Assembly: GCA_947179155.2 (NCBI GenBank)
Contig: OX359282.1
Span: 19,307,510 to 19,371,509, forward strand
DNA: 64,000 bases
Direction of reading: 5' to 3'
DNA from: Hedera helix
Taxonomy: Eukaryota; Streptophyta; Magnoliopsida; Apiales; Araliaceae
Shown: positions 43,883 through 54,444 of the stretch, one piece after another
Layout of the letters: each line of letters opens with the position of its first letter
How positions within the stretch are numbered: the first letter of the stretch is position 1
Made by a program: the position numbers and the translations under genes
Notes under the pieces: generated by a model
Told to the model about the DNA's origin: nothing
What the model saw: only the letters and a program-made list of their open reading frames with translations
Database searches by the model: none

Positions 43883-46585
43883 TTATCTCCTTCTGCTAGG
43901 AGGCCTTCTGCTTTCTTCTTCCCTCTGCCTGAAGAATGCTCTCCTTTCTTCTTCTGCTTTTCTCAGTTCTTCTTCCCTTAGCACAACTTCTTTTTCTTTA
44001 ATTTGAAACCATTCTTGTGAGCTAGATGACCTCATAGTTGAGGAAGAAGGTCTTGCTGTCACCTCCTGTCTGGGACGAGATGGTACTGCTTCGAATCTAG
44101 GAGGATGTATTGAAGTTTGAACCATCCTCATCCCTTGAGGTGCTCTTCCTCTTCTGCTGTAGTCTGAGCTCGTTCTTGTTTGTTCTGCTGTGCTCAGTTT
44201 CTTCTCCCCCTTGTTGGCATCATTAATTGTTGCTACCTGTTCTGAAAGCTGCTGTATGCCCTGAATAATTTCTTGAAGTTGAGTCTTAGTGGCAGCGACA
44301 TCATCTTGGTGGGCTTGGAGTCGTTCGTCAGCCATGATTTGTTTTTGCTCCACCAATGACAAAGTGTCATTCGACCGATGTTTTTGTTCTGTAAGAGAGG
44401 TCTTCAAAGCAATGATCTCATTACTGAGGAGAGTGATAGATTTGTCATTGGTTTCTTGAAGAATAACAACGGCCTGCTGATGTTTGTTCAAGGCTTCCAG
44501 AAAATTTTTATCCCTTTCTTGGAGATTTTCAGAGGCTGCTGCCGTTAACTGCCTTAATCTTGTGGAGAATTGTTTATTCAGGCTGGTAGAGAGACCATTG
44601 GCAGCATCAATGACATCGTCCATTCTACGTTAAAGGTTGTGGGATTTCGATGCCAAGTCGTTTTGTATCTCTGTATGGATATGGCTTGTCAAGTCAGTTA
44701 AGCCCTCAGTTGTAGGAAGCCGAGATACTTTGTCTAAAATTTGCTGGAGGAGTTGAGATGATTGTCCCTGGTCAACCGTAGAGCTTGGAATGTGAAAGTA
44801 TTCGTGACCAGAGGTGGAGGGAATATCCTCGTGGGTTAAGAGGAGTCTTGAAGATGGAACCGGAGGCATTGTTTGCTGAGTAGGCAGAATTTCAGGAGAG
44901 TCTGGAGGGCACTCTACGTTTTGATTATTTAGGCTTTCTTGACCACCAGTCGTAGAGGGTGGTGACTCTACGATCGGGGAAGTGTTGATCGTAGAGTTTG
45001 ATGCAGAGTTGGTATTTGGGGACTCCTCAAATTTATTGAACATTGATGAGGGTGTATGAATTTGAATGAGGGCTAGAGGAATAAAATGTACCTTTTGCCC
45101 TAAAGAATGTGAGAAGGGGCTGCAAGAAATGAGCTTTTGGGCATAAAATAGATTATGAGGATAGCCTTGAGCTATAATCACCACATTTGGGTAAGCTTTG
45201 AACGTCCAGAAGACCTGATCCCATGCATTGTGCATCAGAGCTCGGTGGAATGGCATCAGTGGCAAAAATTTCAGCAGGCAGTGGTAGTTCAGATGCCTTT
45301 GCTCATCTCTTCTAACGGCCACTATTTCGATGTCATCCTCTTCATCATTATTCATTGTAACTGAAGGGACTGAAGTACCTTCGTGAATCTCCCCTTCAGC
45401 CATAGCATCTGTTGGCTCAGAAACTACTGGTGGCTCCCCCTCAGTTTGAGCATCCATAGGCTCAGCTGCTTTAGATGACTCCTTCTCAACTAGAGAAATG
45501 ACAGCTTTTTCAAGTAGCTCCCCCTTAGCTACTGAGTCTTTGTCGGCTAATTTAACTAGCCTTCTTCTCTTTCTTTTTGGCTCTTTTGGGGTTGCCTCTT
45601 CAGCTTCATACTTGCTGCGAGTTTTCTTTCGCAGATCAGAATCTTCATCCTCTGATGCAGCCTTTTCTTCAAGAGCAGCATCAGGAGCCTCATTAGATGA
45701 GCCCTGAGGTTATTCAATCTCAAGGGCTTTCTTTCCTTTTCTCTTTCTGATGAGACCCTGATATTGTTTGCTAACTTCCTGAGATTCTTCTTCTGCAGGA
45801 GTGTTCTTTAATAGAGATGGCCCTGCCCCACTCTGCGTTCCTTCACTATCCCCTGACCGGGATAGTTTCCTGTTTTCAACTGAATTCCTCCTCCAGTTGT
45901 CGAAGATTCTCTGGGTGATTCTTTTGTTAGTATTTAGGGCTTCTCCTTCGTCAGGCTCAATCAGATCCCCCAAAGATGATCTAAGGAGAATGCTGATGAA
46001 TCTCCCATATAACATTTTTCTGGTCCCTTTTGCTTTTTCCGTATTCTGGATCCAGTTCCCTATCCATTCCATCAGCAAAAAGCCATAGTTGATGTTTGTC
46101 TTCTTGACTATAGCTGTCATCAATTTCAGCTGCACCTCACTGACTGAGTCATGAGCCGAGTTTTTGCATAGTAGGCATTTACCAACCACATCTGCCAGGA
46201 ACTCATATTTCTGAGGAAATTCTTTCTTCTTTAAACCTTTCAGTCCTGGATTTTTTTGGTGGTGCATTCTTCTCAGGCCTTCTTCGGTATTCACCATATT
46301 TAGAGATGTGAGACCTCCTTGCTTGAATCCTAGGGCAAGATTAAATTCTTCCGCAGTGAGGTTGAGCTGCACTCCTCTTACAGTAGTGGTTAGAGTTCCA
46401 TTTGCATAGGATCCATTTATGTAGAACTCTCGGATAAGCTTTGACAGAATCCTCGTATTAGTTCCCAGAGCTTCTCGCAGACCCGCCTTTTCTAGCAACT
46501 GGATTATCCTTTTGAAATGCTTATCTGCCGATGTGAAGGCTTCGAAGTTGAGTTCGTTTCCAGAAATGACTTGAGCAGGTGCCAT
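43883..46585 (-). pseudogene. Sirevirus third ORF (envelope-like position), two stops
   Basis: One frame of 900 codons runs from ATG at 46585 to the stop at 43883, interrupted by TAA at 45710-45712 and TAA at 44630-44632. All three open parts are in phase. The N-terminal third contains 'LIREFYINGSY' and 'VRGVQLNLTAEEFNLALGF', which resembles the 'putative plant transposon protein' domain found in plant retroelement ORFs, as I recall it. The middle third is acidic and Pro/Ser-rich. The C-terminal third is a predicted coiled coil followed by an Arg/Ser-rich tail. I see no signal peptide or membrane helix, so an envelope function is not supported. Position after RNase H matches the extra ORF of Sireviruses. 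Confidence 0.7.
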
Positions 46586-47159
46586 TTGATAGTTTTCCTG
46601 AAATAGTAGGAACGATTTATCTGAGTATTGGAAACTTAGGGTTTTGGATTGAGAGAGATGGATAGGAATGATAGATTTTTGATTTAAAGAAATAAACGAC
46701 GTACAGTTTTCAAAGTATTTAAAACTTCCCTCTATGTTTGCTGAGATGCGTGTCATGTTCTGATAGGAGCATCTCATTTGGTTGATGACCTTTTTGCCCC
46801 TAGAGTTTTACGATCCCTCTTGTCACTTCAAATCTTTTGTTGATGTTCGTTGAGTTAGCTTTAGGATAAAGGAATACTCTGCGATCCTTGGCTTGCCAAC
46901 CGTTAAGTGAGCTCTTCGATTTGTAGTGTGCTCTACGATTCTTGGTTTGTTGATCGTTGAGTGATTTCTACGATCTACAGTGTACTCTACGATCCTTTGC
47001 CTGACGATCGTTGAGTGATCTCTACGATCTTCAGCGTACTCTACGATCCTTTGCCTGACGATCGTTGAGTGTATTTCACGATTTTGTCTTTTACTTATTT
47101 TCCTTGCTCACTTTTATTCCTGCAGAGTTAGTATCTTAAAAAAAAACATGATATATATA
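46586..47159 (-). repeat. Spacer with four 54-bp tandem repeats
   Basis: Between RNase H and the third ORF, units starting CTCT(A/G)CGAT occur at 46877, 46931, 46985 and 47039, a spacing of exactly 54 bases each time. Each contains CGTTGAGTG and a second TCTACGAT-like word. The motif is the same one that fills the LTR. Confidence 0.85.
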
Positions 47160-47813
47160 TTAAGGGTCTAGATTTAACATTCCTAACTCACTTATGAGTT
47201 TATTAAATCTTGATTCATCTAAAGGTTTTGTAAATACATCTGCTAGTTGATCTTCAGTTGGGATGTAGTGAAGTGATATATTTCCATTTTGTACATGATC
47301 CCTGATGAAATGATATCTTATATCTATGTGCTTAGTTCTTGAGTTCATAACAGGATTATGAGTTATAGCAATTGCACTAGTATTATCACAGTATATAGGA
47401 ATAAAATTAAGCTCAAACCCATAGTCTGCAAGTTGAGTCTTCATCCATAGGATTTGTGCATAGCAACTGTCTGCGACTATATATTCAGCTTCTACAGTAG
47501 ACGTCGACACTGAGTTCTGCTTTTTACTAAACCAAGAAACAAGTCTGTTGCCAAGCATCTGACAAGTTCCACTTGTGCTTTTTCTGTCTATTTTGCATCC
47601 TGCATAGTCAGCATCTGAGTATCCCATAAGATCAAAGGAGGACTCCTTGGGATACCATAATCCTAAATTTGGAGTTCCTTTAAGATACTTGAAAATTCTT
47701 TTCACAGCTAATAGATGAGACTCTTTGGGGTTAGCCTGAAATCTAGCACATATACATGTAGCAAACATTATATCTGGTCGGCTCGCAGTAAGATATAATA
47801 GTGAACCTATCAT
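47160..47813 (-). pseudogene. Copia RNase H (end of pol)
   Basis: Carries 'GSLLYLTASRPDI', the RT-RNase H connection, then 'SWFSKKQNSVSTSTVEAEYI' with the conserved Glu of the active site, 'IYCDNTSAIAI' and 'HIDIRYHFIRD', and ends after 'LADVFTKPLD'. These are the standard landmarks of Copia RNase H. Its frame differs from the RT frame by a small deletion-type shift near 47.88 kb, so the pol reading is broken here. Confidence 0.85.
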
Positions 47814-49201
47814 ACCTCTGTACTGAGTGATTTCAGTGTATTTACCATTTTCATCTTTGTCAAGCTTGGTAGCATAGGAGTCTTCATGATAGATGCAGAT
47901 TCCATGCCATATTTCTTTAATAAGTCTTTGATGTATTTTGCTTGATTAATGAATATGCCTTCATCAGTCTGCTTCACTTGTAGTCCAAGGAAGAAGTTGA
48001 GTTCTCCCATCATGCTCATTTCAAATTTGCTCTGCATAAGCTTGGCAAATCTTTCACATAATTTTTCATCAGAAGAACCAAATATGATATCATCTACATA
48101 AATTTGAACTAGCATTGTCTTATCCTTGTGTTTTCTCAAAAATAAGGTAGTATCTATTCTTCCTCTAGTGAATCCCTTTTCAATGAGAAAGTTAGTTAAG
48201 GTTTCATACCATGCTCTAGGTGCTTGTTTTAGACCATATAGTGTTTTATCTAATTTATAAACATAATTTGAAAAAGTTGGATTGATAAAACCTGGAGGTT
48301 GTTCCACGTAAACTTCTTCTTGGAGTTTCCCATTTAGAAAAGCACTCTTGACATCCATTTGGAAGACTTTGAACTTCATGTGAGCAGCATGGGCAAGGAA
48401 GATCCTTATGGCTTCCAACCTGGCAACTGGAGCATATGTTTCATCGTAGTCAATTCCTTCTTCTTGAGAGTAACCTTTGGCCACTAGTCTTGCTTTGTTC
48501 CTTGTTATCACACCATTTTCATCCATCTTATTTCTGAAAACCCATTTGGTGCCAATGACAGGTTTATGCTGAGGCCTGGCCACTAATCTCCAGACCTTGC
48601 TTCTTTCAAATTGATTTAGCTCCTCTTGCATGACCTCTATCCAACTTGAATCTCCTAAGGCTTCTTCGATCTTCTTGGGTTCCTCTTGAGAGAGAAAGTT
48701 TAGGTAAAAGCATTCATTCGAGGTTGCAGCTCTAGTCTTGATTCTGGTGTTTGGATCTCCAATAATTAGATCTTGAGTGTGATCTTTGGTCCATTTTATT
48801 CTGCTAAGGACGTCTGTTCTGGTACCTTCCTGTCTGAGTTCCTCTAAATCAGCTTCTGGTTCTAATCGTAGAGTTCCAATGTTTGGTGTGGTGTGCTCTA
48901 CGATTTCCTCTCCTTGCTGAACGATTTCTGTCGGTGGTTCTATGGTCGTAGAGTCGGACTCTACGATTTTGAGTTCTTCGATCGTTGAGCTTGTGTCTGC
49001 TGACTCATTGAATGGTGATCTTTTCTTTTCAGGATCTGATTCATCGAATGTGACGTGGATGGAGGTTTCAACAGTTAATGACTCCTTGTTGAACACTCTA
49101 AATGCTCTGCTATCTGTTGCATAACCAAGGAAGATTCCTTCATCTGATTTTGGCTGGAATTTGGTTAGATGCTTCTTGTCATTGTTGAGTACGTAGCACA
49201 G
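47810..49201 (-). pseudogene. Copia reverse transcriptase (frame-broken)
   Basis: An open frame whose first Met is at 49096 but which continues in phase from the integrase part across a single TGA. Motifs: 'WVFRNKMDENG', 'ARLVAKGYSQEEGIDY', 'FQMDVKSAFLNG' (motif A), 'LYGLKQAPRAWY' (motif B), 'QIYVDDIIFG' (catalytic Y-V-D-D) and 'GELNFFLGLQV'. It would copy the element RNA. The 3' end runs out of frame before RNase H. Confidence 0.9.
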
Positions 49202-50317
49202 TCAACCAAAAGCATGGAAATAACTTATATTTGGTTTTCTTCCTTTCCATAATTCGTACGGAGTCTTCTTCAATGTTGAGTGTATGAGTGACCTGTTTTG
49301 AGTGTAACATGCAATACTGATGGCTTCAGCCCAGAAATATTCAGGGAGATAAGCTGCTGCTAAAAGGGTTCTTCCTGCTTCAATAAGAGTCCTATTCTTC
49401 CTTTCTACTACTCCATTTTGCTGAGGCGTTCTTGGGGCTGAGAAGTTGTGATTTATTCCATTTTCTTCACAGAACAGGTCCATATCTGAGAAATCAAACT
49501 CTCGTCCATGATCACTTCTGATGGCCTTGATCTTTTCGCCCTTTTCATTCATGATCAGTCTGAAGAGCTTGATAAGATGTGAAATGGTTTTATCTTTAGA
49601 GCTTAGAAAAGATACCCATGTATATCTGGTGTAGTCATCTACTACTACTAGAGAGTATCTCTTTCCTCCGAGGCTGGTCGTTGATACTGGTCCGAATAAA
49701 TCCATGTGAAGTAATTGAAGAGCCCTATCATTTGAGTTTACTGATTTGCTTTGGAATGACGTGTTTGTTTGCTTTCCAAACTGACAAGCTTTGCAGGGTT
49801 TTTCTTTAATGAAGTTTAACTTTGGCAATCCTTTTACTAGATCTTTGGAGGCAAGCTTTGAAATACTCTTGAAGTTAAGATGAGATAACCTCCTATGCCA
49901 GAGCCAGCACATATCTTCAGAGGCTTTAGCAAGAAAATAGACAGTTTGTTCTGAACTTAATTTAGCAAGATTGACCACATAGACATTTCCTTCTCGAACT
50001 CCTTCTAGCTTTAGAGAGTTAGTTTTCAAGTCTCTAACTTGGCATTGGTTGTTGAGGAAGGTGACTTGATGTCCTTTGTCACAGAGCTGACTTATACTTA
50101 GCAAGTTGTGCTTTAATCCCTCAACATATGCCACTTTACTGAAAGATATTGCACCATTCCCAGTTGAGCCATAACCTCTGGTTTTCCCCGAGTTGTTGTC
50201 TCCAAAAATAACAGCAGGTCCATCTTTTTCTTTAAACTCTGATAGAAGAGTCTTATCTCCTGTCATGTGCCATGAGCATCCACTGTCAAGATACCAGATG
50301 GATCTCTTTACCTGCAT
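49202..50317 (-). pseudogene. Copia protease and integrase
   Basis: Protease motif 'WYLDSGCSWHMTG' lies at residues 8-20, with the D-S-G active site. About residues 140-185 are the integrase zinc-binding H-H-C-C ('WHRRLSHLNF', 'CKACQFGK'). The catalytic core follows with 'LHMDLFGP' (D), 'IRSDHGREF' (D) and 'QNGVVERKNRTL' (E). The frame ends at TGA (49204-49202) just after 'SYFHAFG', where relatives continue, so this is a nonsense mutation. The upstream gag ORF ends in TGA 13 bases before this Met in another frame. Confidence 0.9.
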
Positions 50318-50330
50318 AATAAATCAATCT

Positions 50331-52370
50331 TCATTTTGGTACCCATATCTGTTTGGGTCCTGCTTTGTTAGTACCTTTTGGGACCCAAATCTGTTTGATT
50401 TTAGATCCTTGCATTCTATTATATCTTAACAAATATTTATCATTTTTATGATGGCGCCTATGATTGATATGATATTGATGATGATATGTGTGTATTTGTG
50501 ACTTCTTGTTTGTCCAGGACTTGTATGAATTATGATTTCTCATAGTCTTTTGCTGATCTACATTCTGCTTCCATACTACTCTACGATTCTCATGATTCGT
50601 AGAGTGAGTTTTGCTTGACTTATTTTTCAATTTTCTGAATCCAAGACATGTGCGAGTTTTATTGTTAAAAATGATTGTAGGTTTAGCAGAATGTGGATTG
50701 ATGGGAGATATCGAATATGAGGATTTGATGAACACAATTCCTTTATTAAAATTAAAGGATTTGCCTTCATTTATTTCCATTGACTTCTCCATATTGGGCT
50801 TTGAGAATGAATTCTCAAATCCTAATCCTGATCTATCAGTCACATCTCTTTGACTTGAGATCAGGGTGTCCATAGACGAACTAGACTTGTTCCACATAAA
50901 AATTATCTTTTCCAGTTCCTGAATCTTGGAGACTAGTGAGGATTCTTTATGAGTGCTTAACTCATTTATCTCTTTTAGTCTTTCATTCTCAGTCTTAAGA
51001 TTAGAGTAAAGTTTTGCAGTTTGAACTGAGGCTTCTAATTCCATGCTTATTTTTTCTTTATCCTCTTTTAGATGAGAGTAGTCTTTAGATAACCTTCTAA
51101 ACAATTTTATGTATTTGTGCAATTCTGTCATTAAGTCATGCATGCCTTCTCTAAGATCATCAATGCTTAAATCAGGAGAGTAGAAATCAAATACCTCATC
51201 TATGATGAATTCCTTTTTGCTGCTTCCTTCTTCATTTGCCATTAAGCACAGGTTGGCCTTCTGTGGCTCTTCATCGTCACTTGACTCAGAATTTAGTTCT
51301 TCTTCTGAGTCACTCCAGGAGCCTTCAGCTATGAAGCTTTTGTCTTTCTTCTTTTGTTTGTGGAAGCTCTTGAATTCTCTTTTTGGATTTGCTCTCGTTT
51401 TGTCCCTCTTCAGCTCTTCTCTTAAGGGTTTTGGACATTTAGCAATGAACTGACCTGGCTTTTTGCAATTATAGCAAAGGTCATTTGGTAGTTCTTTGCT
51501 GCTGGTGCTTCTGAACTTCTGAGGTCTGTTCCTGTTGATGAATCTTTTAAAGTGTCTGACTAGCATGGCAGCTCCTTCATCATCATTTGATTCATCCTTG
51601 TCAGAGTCAGAGATATCCTTGTGATTGCTTTTGTGAGTTGAGGTTGAGGCTTTAAGAGCAATGTTTTTCTCCTTCTTTCTTTCCCCAGATAGATTCTCTG
51701 CTCTTTGATTTAGCTCCAGCTCATAGGTGAGAAGATTTCCATATAACTGCTGTACAGTCATCTCGTGCAGGTTCTTTGACTCCCGGATGACTGTGGTTTT
51801 GGCATCCCATTTGCTTGGCAAAGATCTCATGAATTTAATGATAAGATCTCTATTTGGATAGATTTTTCCATAAGATCTGAGAGAGTTTAGTAGCAAGTTA
51901 AATCTCTCGTAGGTGGTTGTAATGTTTTCACCTGAGATGTGGGTGAACATTTCATATTGCTGAACAAGCAGTGATTGCTTATTTTCTCTGACTTCTTCTG
52001 TTCCTTCATGCATGATCAACAGAGTTTGCCAGACTTCTTGAGCTATTTTACAGTTGACAACGTTCTCAAGTAGATCATCATCCAGAGATTGAAATAAGAT
52101 GTTCTTAGCCCTTTTGTCTCTTTGAACATCCTTCTTTTCATTGTCTGTCCATTCGTCTCTTTTCTTTGCTACTAGCTTGCTTGGATCTTCAGTTGATAGT
52201 GCAAGCTTCATTGGTATGATCGGCCCATTTAGCACTGTCTCGAATAGTTCATCATCTATAGCATCCATGTAAGCCTGCATACGAACTTTCCAGTTAGCAA
52301 ATTTTTCTTTATTACACATAGGTGGTCTGTTACCTCTACCGAGTTCCGATCCATTCTTGTTGAGTGTCAT
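50331..52370 (-). CDS. Copia gag polyprotein, 679 residues
   Basis: Structural protein that would form virus-like particles. Residues about 20-220 match the Copia gag (UBN2-type) domain, with 'FANWKVRMQAYMDAI', 'AQEVWQTLLIMHEG' and 'LLLNSLRSYG'. The zinc knuckle at about residues 297-310 reads 'CYNCKKPGQFIAKC': the usual His is Gln. Acidic and Ser-rich sequence follows, then a coiled coil at about 420-500 ('LKTENERLKEINEL'), and the C-terminus repeats 'KQIWVPK'. The long extension after the knuckle is typical of Sireviruses. The frame is uninterrupted. The Met follows the primer-binding site by about 40 bases. Confidence 0.92.
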   Translation of the reverse strand: MTLNKNGSELGRGNRPPMCNKEKFANWKVRMQAYMDAIDDELFETVLNGPIIPMKLALSTEDPSKLVAKKRDEWTDNEKKDVQRDKRAKNILFQSLDDDLLENVVNCKIAQEVWQTLLIMHEGTEEVRENKQSLLVQQYEMFTHISGENITTTYERFNLLLNSLRSYGKIYPNRDLIIKFMRSLPSKWDAKTTVIRESKNLHEMTVQQLYGNLLTYELELNQRAENLSGERKKEKNIALKASTSTHKSNHKDISDSDKDESNDDEGAAMLVRHFKRFINRNRPQKFRSTSSKELPNDLCYNCKKPGQFIAKCPKPLREELKRDKTRANPKREFKSFHKQKKKDKSFIAEGSWSDSEEELNSESSDDEEPQKANLCLMANEEGSSKKEFIIDEVFDFYSPDLSIDDLREGMHDLMTELHKYIKLFRRLSKDYSHLKEDKEKISMELEASVQTAKLYSNLKTENERLKEINELSTHKESSLVSKIQELEKIIFMWNKSSSSMDTLISSQRDVTDRSGLGFENSFSKPNMEKSMEINEGKSFNFNKGIVFIKSSYSISPINPHSAKPTIIFNNKTRTCLGFRKLKNKSSKTHSTNHENRRVVWKQNVDQQKTMRNHNSYKSWTNKKSQIHTYHHQYHINHRRHHKNDKYLLRYNRMQGSKIKQIWVPKGTNKAGPKQIWVPK

Positions 52371-52411
52371 TTGATCTACTCAAGCTTGTAAGGCTTTAGA
52401 TGTGAGAACCT

Positions 52412-52423
52412 GCTCTGATACCA
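52412..52423 (-). promoter_or_regulatory. Copia tRNA-Met primer-binding site
   Basis: TGGTATCAGAGC on the minus strand, two bases from the 5' LTR: exact complement of the initiator tRNA-Met 3' end. Confidence 0.92.
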
Positions 52424-52425
52424 AT

Positions 52426-53944
52426 TGTTAGTTCCCAATGACACGATAGAAATCTAGAAGGGGGGGGGGGGGGTTGAATAGATTCTTTTAAAAATTTCTT
52501 TTATTTAAAAAGATCTTACTTAATTAATTCTTAAACAGAAAGTTTAACACAACGGAATATGATTTAGTTATCCTTTTCTTGATATGTTAGAGTAATAATT
52601 CAACAAGCAATTATATGACAGATATAGCAAATGAAAGACACAATAAGAAAGACTCTGGGTTTTAAGTGGTTCAGAGCTCACAAGACTCCTACTCCACTGT
52701 TCTGCTCTTCCAGCAGCAAATCCACTAAGGATACTTTTACAATATCTGAATCATTAAGATTCCTTTAAGACCCACAGTCTTGGAACTTTAGTTCACAAAG
52801 AACTTTACAAGTCTAACAGACTTGGATACACTAGTTCACAAAGACCTCTTCTAGAGTGATGTATATTTGGATGTGCTACTAAGTTGCTTATTAGCTTGAG
52901 TTTTCGAAGGACTTAGTAGCAATGCAAGCTTTCTTATCAGTTTGATCTTTTTCACTTCTTGCGTGTATTTTTCTTTTTGTGCAGAGCTATCTTTTGTCTT
53001 GCTGATCTTAGTATTTAAGAAGTTAGGGCTTCATTTTTCTTCCCGTTGGACCATCTGCTTGAGCTTGTGTTTCTTTCCGTTAGACCATCTGCTTGAGCTT
53101 GTATTTCTTTCCGTTACCTCACAGAGGAGAGCTGATGTATATTATATTAATATAGCTCATTAAAGCTCTGATGAGATTTTATTTGATCTGACCTATTAGT
53201 CCATGGAAGGTTGTTTTTCTTTTTTCCTTTGGGACAGATATGTCAGTCGTAGGTTCCCACCAACTTTCATAGAGTCGTTTGGTCCTTCCAAACTATAGGA
53301 CTGATAGGACACAGTCCTCTGACTTTTCTGTCTTGAAAGTCTTCTTTCTGTTCCATAGTGCGCTTGGGTCAGTCCCCTGACTTTTCTGACTTTGATCGAT
53401 TTGCAGAGGCTTCCTTTTTGGTTACTTCAATGAAGATTGAATGCTTGAATAGAATAGCTCCTGATCTGAGAGTCGTGATGTCTCTTGCCTTTTTGCTCAA
53501 CGACCTTTTGTGATCAACTCTACGAATATCCTTGCTGACGTGATTGATCTGTAAAGGATCATCTCTTACTATCATCGTAGAGTTTACTCAACTGTTAGAC
53601 TGTTGATCGTAGAGTTCGATTTAAGCTTTCTCGTTAAGAACATAGTCTGTTTGGTCGTAGAGTCTTCTGGACCAAAATCGTAGAGTCCATTCTACGATTG
53701 GTTGCCTTGATCGTAGAGTCTGTTCAAATTGTAGAGTTTTCTTGACAGAAATCGTAGAGTTCATTCTACGATTTTATTACACCAACAGATCAACCTAACA
53801 ATTTTGATCTATCTAAGTCTTAGTACAACACAAAAGACTTTTATACATTTATATCAAGAGATCAACCTAACAGTTTTGATCTTATCTAATACAGCCCTTG
53901 TACATTATTTTTTATCATCAAATTTAACCATTCAAGGTTCAATA
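52426..53944 (-). repeat. Copia 5' LTR
   Basis: 1,519 bases, nearly identical to 42172-43685. The outer terminus is TATTGAAC rather than TGTTGAAC. It contains the same cluster of ATCGTAGAGT motifs (about 53570-53780) and a longer G run near 52460. It holds the promoter of the element. Confidence 0.93.
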
Positions 53945-54388
53945 ATAGGAATGCAAAGTACAAAACAATACATACTTTGGGGTCATATATGCATTTTACC
54001 CTTTATTGTCATTTTTCACCAGCTAATTCAACTCAGCTCAAATTCAATTGAGGAGGTATATCTCTTTAGGCAATTTGTAGTCACATTAGTTCATGTATAA
54101 TGTTATAGTATCTAAAGCATAGATGATAATTGTACTTGGACCAAACTATGTTTTTGTGTATTTGTAATCACATTAGTGCATGTATGATGTATCTTTTGTT
54201 ATACTTTTTTGCTTAATCATATATAATAATTGTGAATGTTGTTGTTCTTAATAGTAATGCATGAGTCATTGTTCCACTCGGGAAGGTGATAGTAATTACA
54301 AGTTAAATGTGTAATATTTTACTTATTAATATGTATACACATACGTCAAAATATTGATTTCTAAGCTATTTTTGTAATTGAGCCTCAG

Positions 54389-54444
54389 GTGCAACTATAG
54401 TTATTGGAATCCTTCTCAGACTTGCAGTCGAATTTTATGGTTTT
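54389..54444 (+). pseudogene. Possible exon interrupted by an LTR element
   Basis: After a GCCTCAG acceptor a frame reads 'ATIVIGILLRLAVEFYGF' and would resume after the insertion at 58595 with a few more codons to a stop. Phase fits the candidate exon at 41020-41155. No family recognised. Confidence 0.22.

Larger units (their letters stand above)
42172..53944 (-). mobile_element. Sirevirus-like Copia retrotransposon, 11.8 kb
   Basis: A complete element with 1.5-kb LTRs, flanked by ATAGG on both sides (42167-42171 and 53945-53949). On the minus strand the order is 5' LTR (53944-52426), primer-binding site, gag, PR-INT-RT-RNase H, repeat spacer, a long third ORF in envelope-like position, polypurine tract, 3' LTR (43685-42172). 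Copia order plus a long gag and an extra ORF after RNase H fits the Sirevirus lineage (SIRE1/Maximus). LTRs are nearly identical by eye, differing at scattered bases and a G run, so insertion is fairly recent. Pol and the third ORF carry stops; gag is open. Confidence 0.93.
41941..54001. mobile_element. Foldback MITE split by the Copia element
   Basis: The MITE consists of 41941-42171 plus 53950-54001, 283 bp when the Copia element and one ATAGG copy are left out. Its ends share AAATGCATATATGACCCC in inverted orientation after GGG(CT/TA). The centre at 42073-42082 is the palindrome GACACGTGTC flanked by further complementary arms (ATTATGACAC and its complement), so nearly the whole element can fold on itself. 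It has no ORF. A target-site duplication longer than TTT was not found. Confidence 0.7.
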
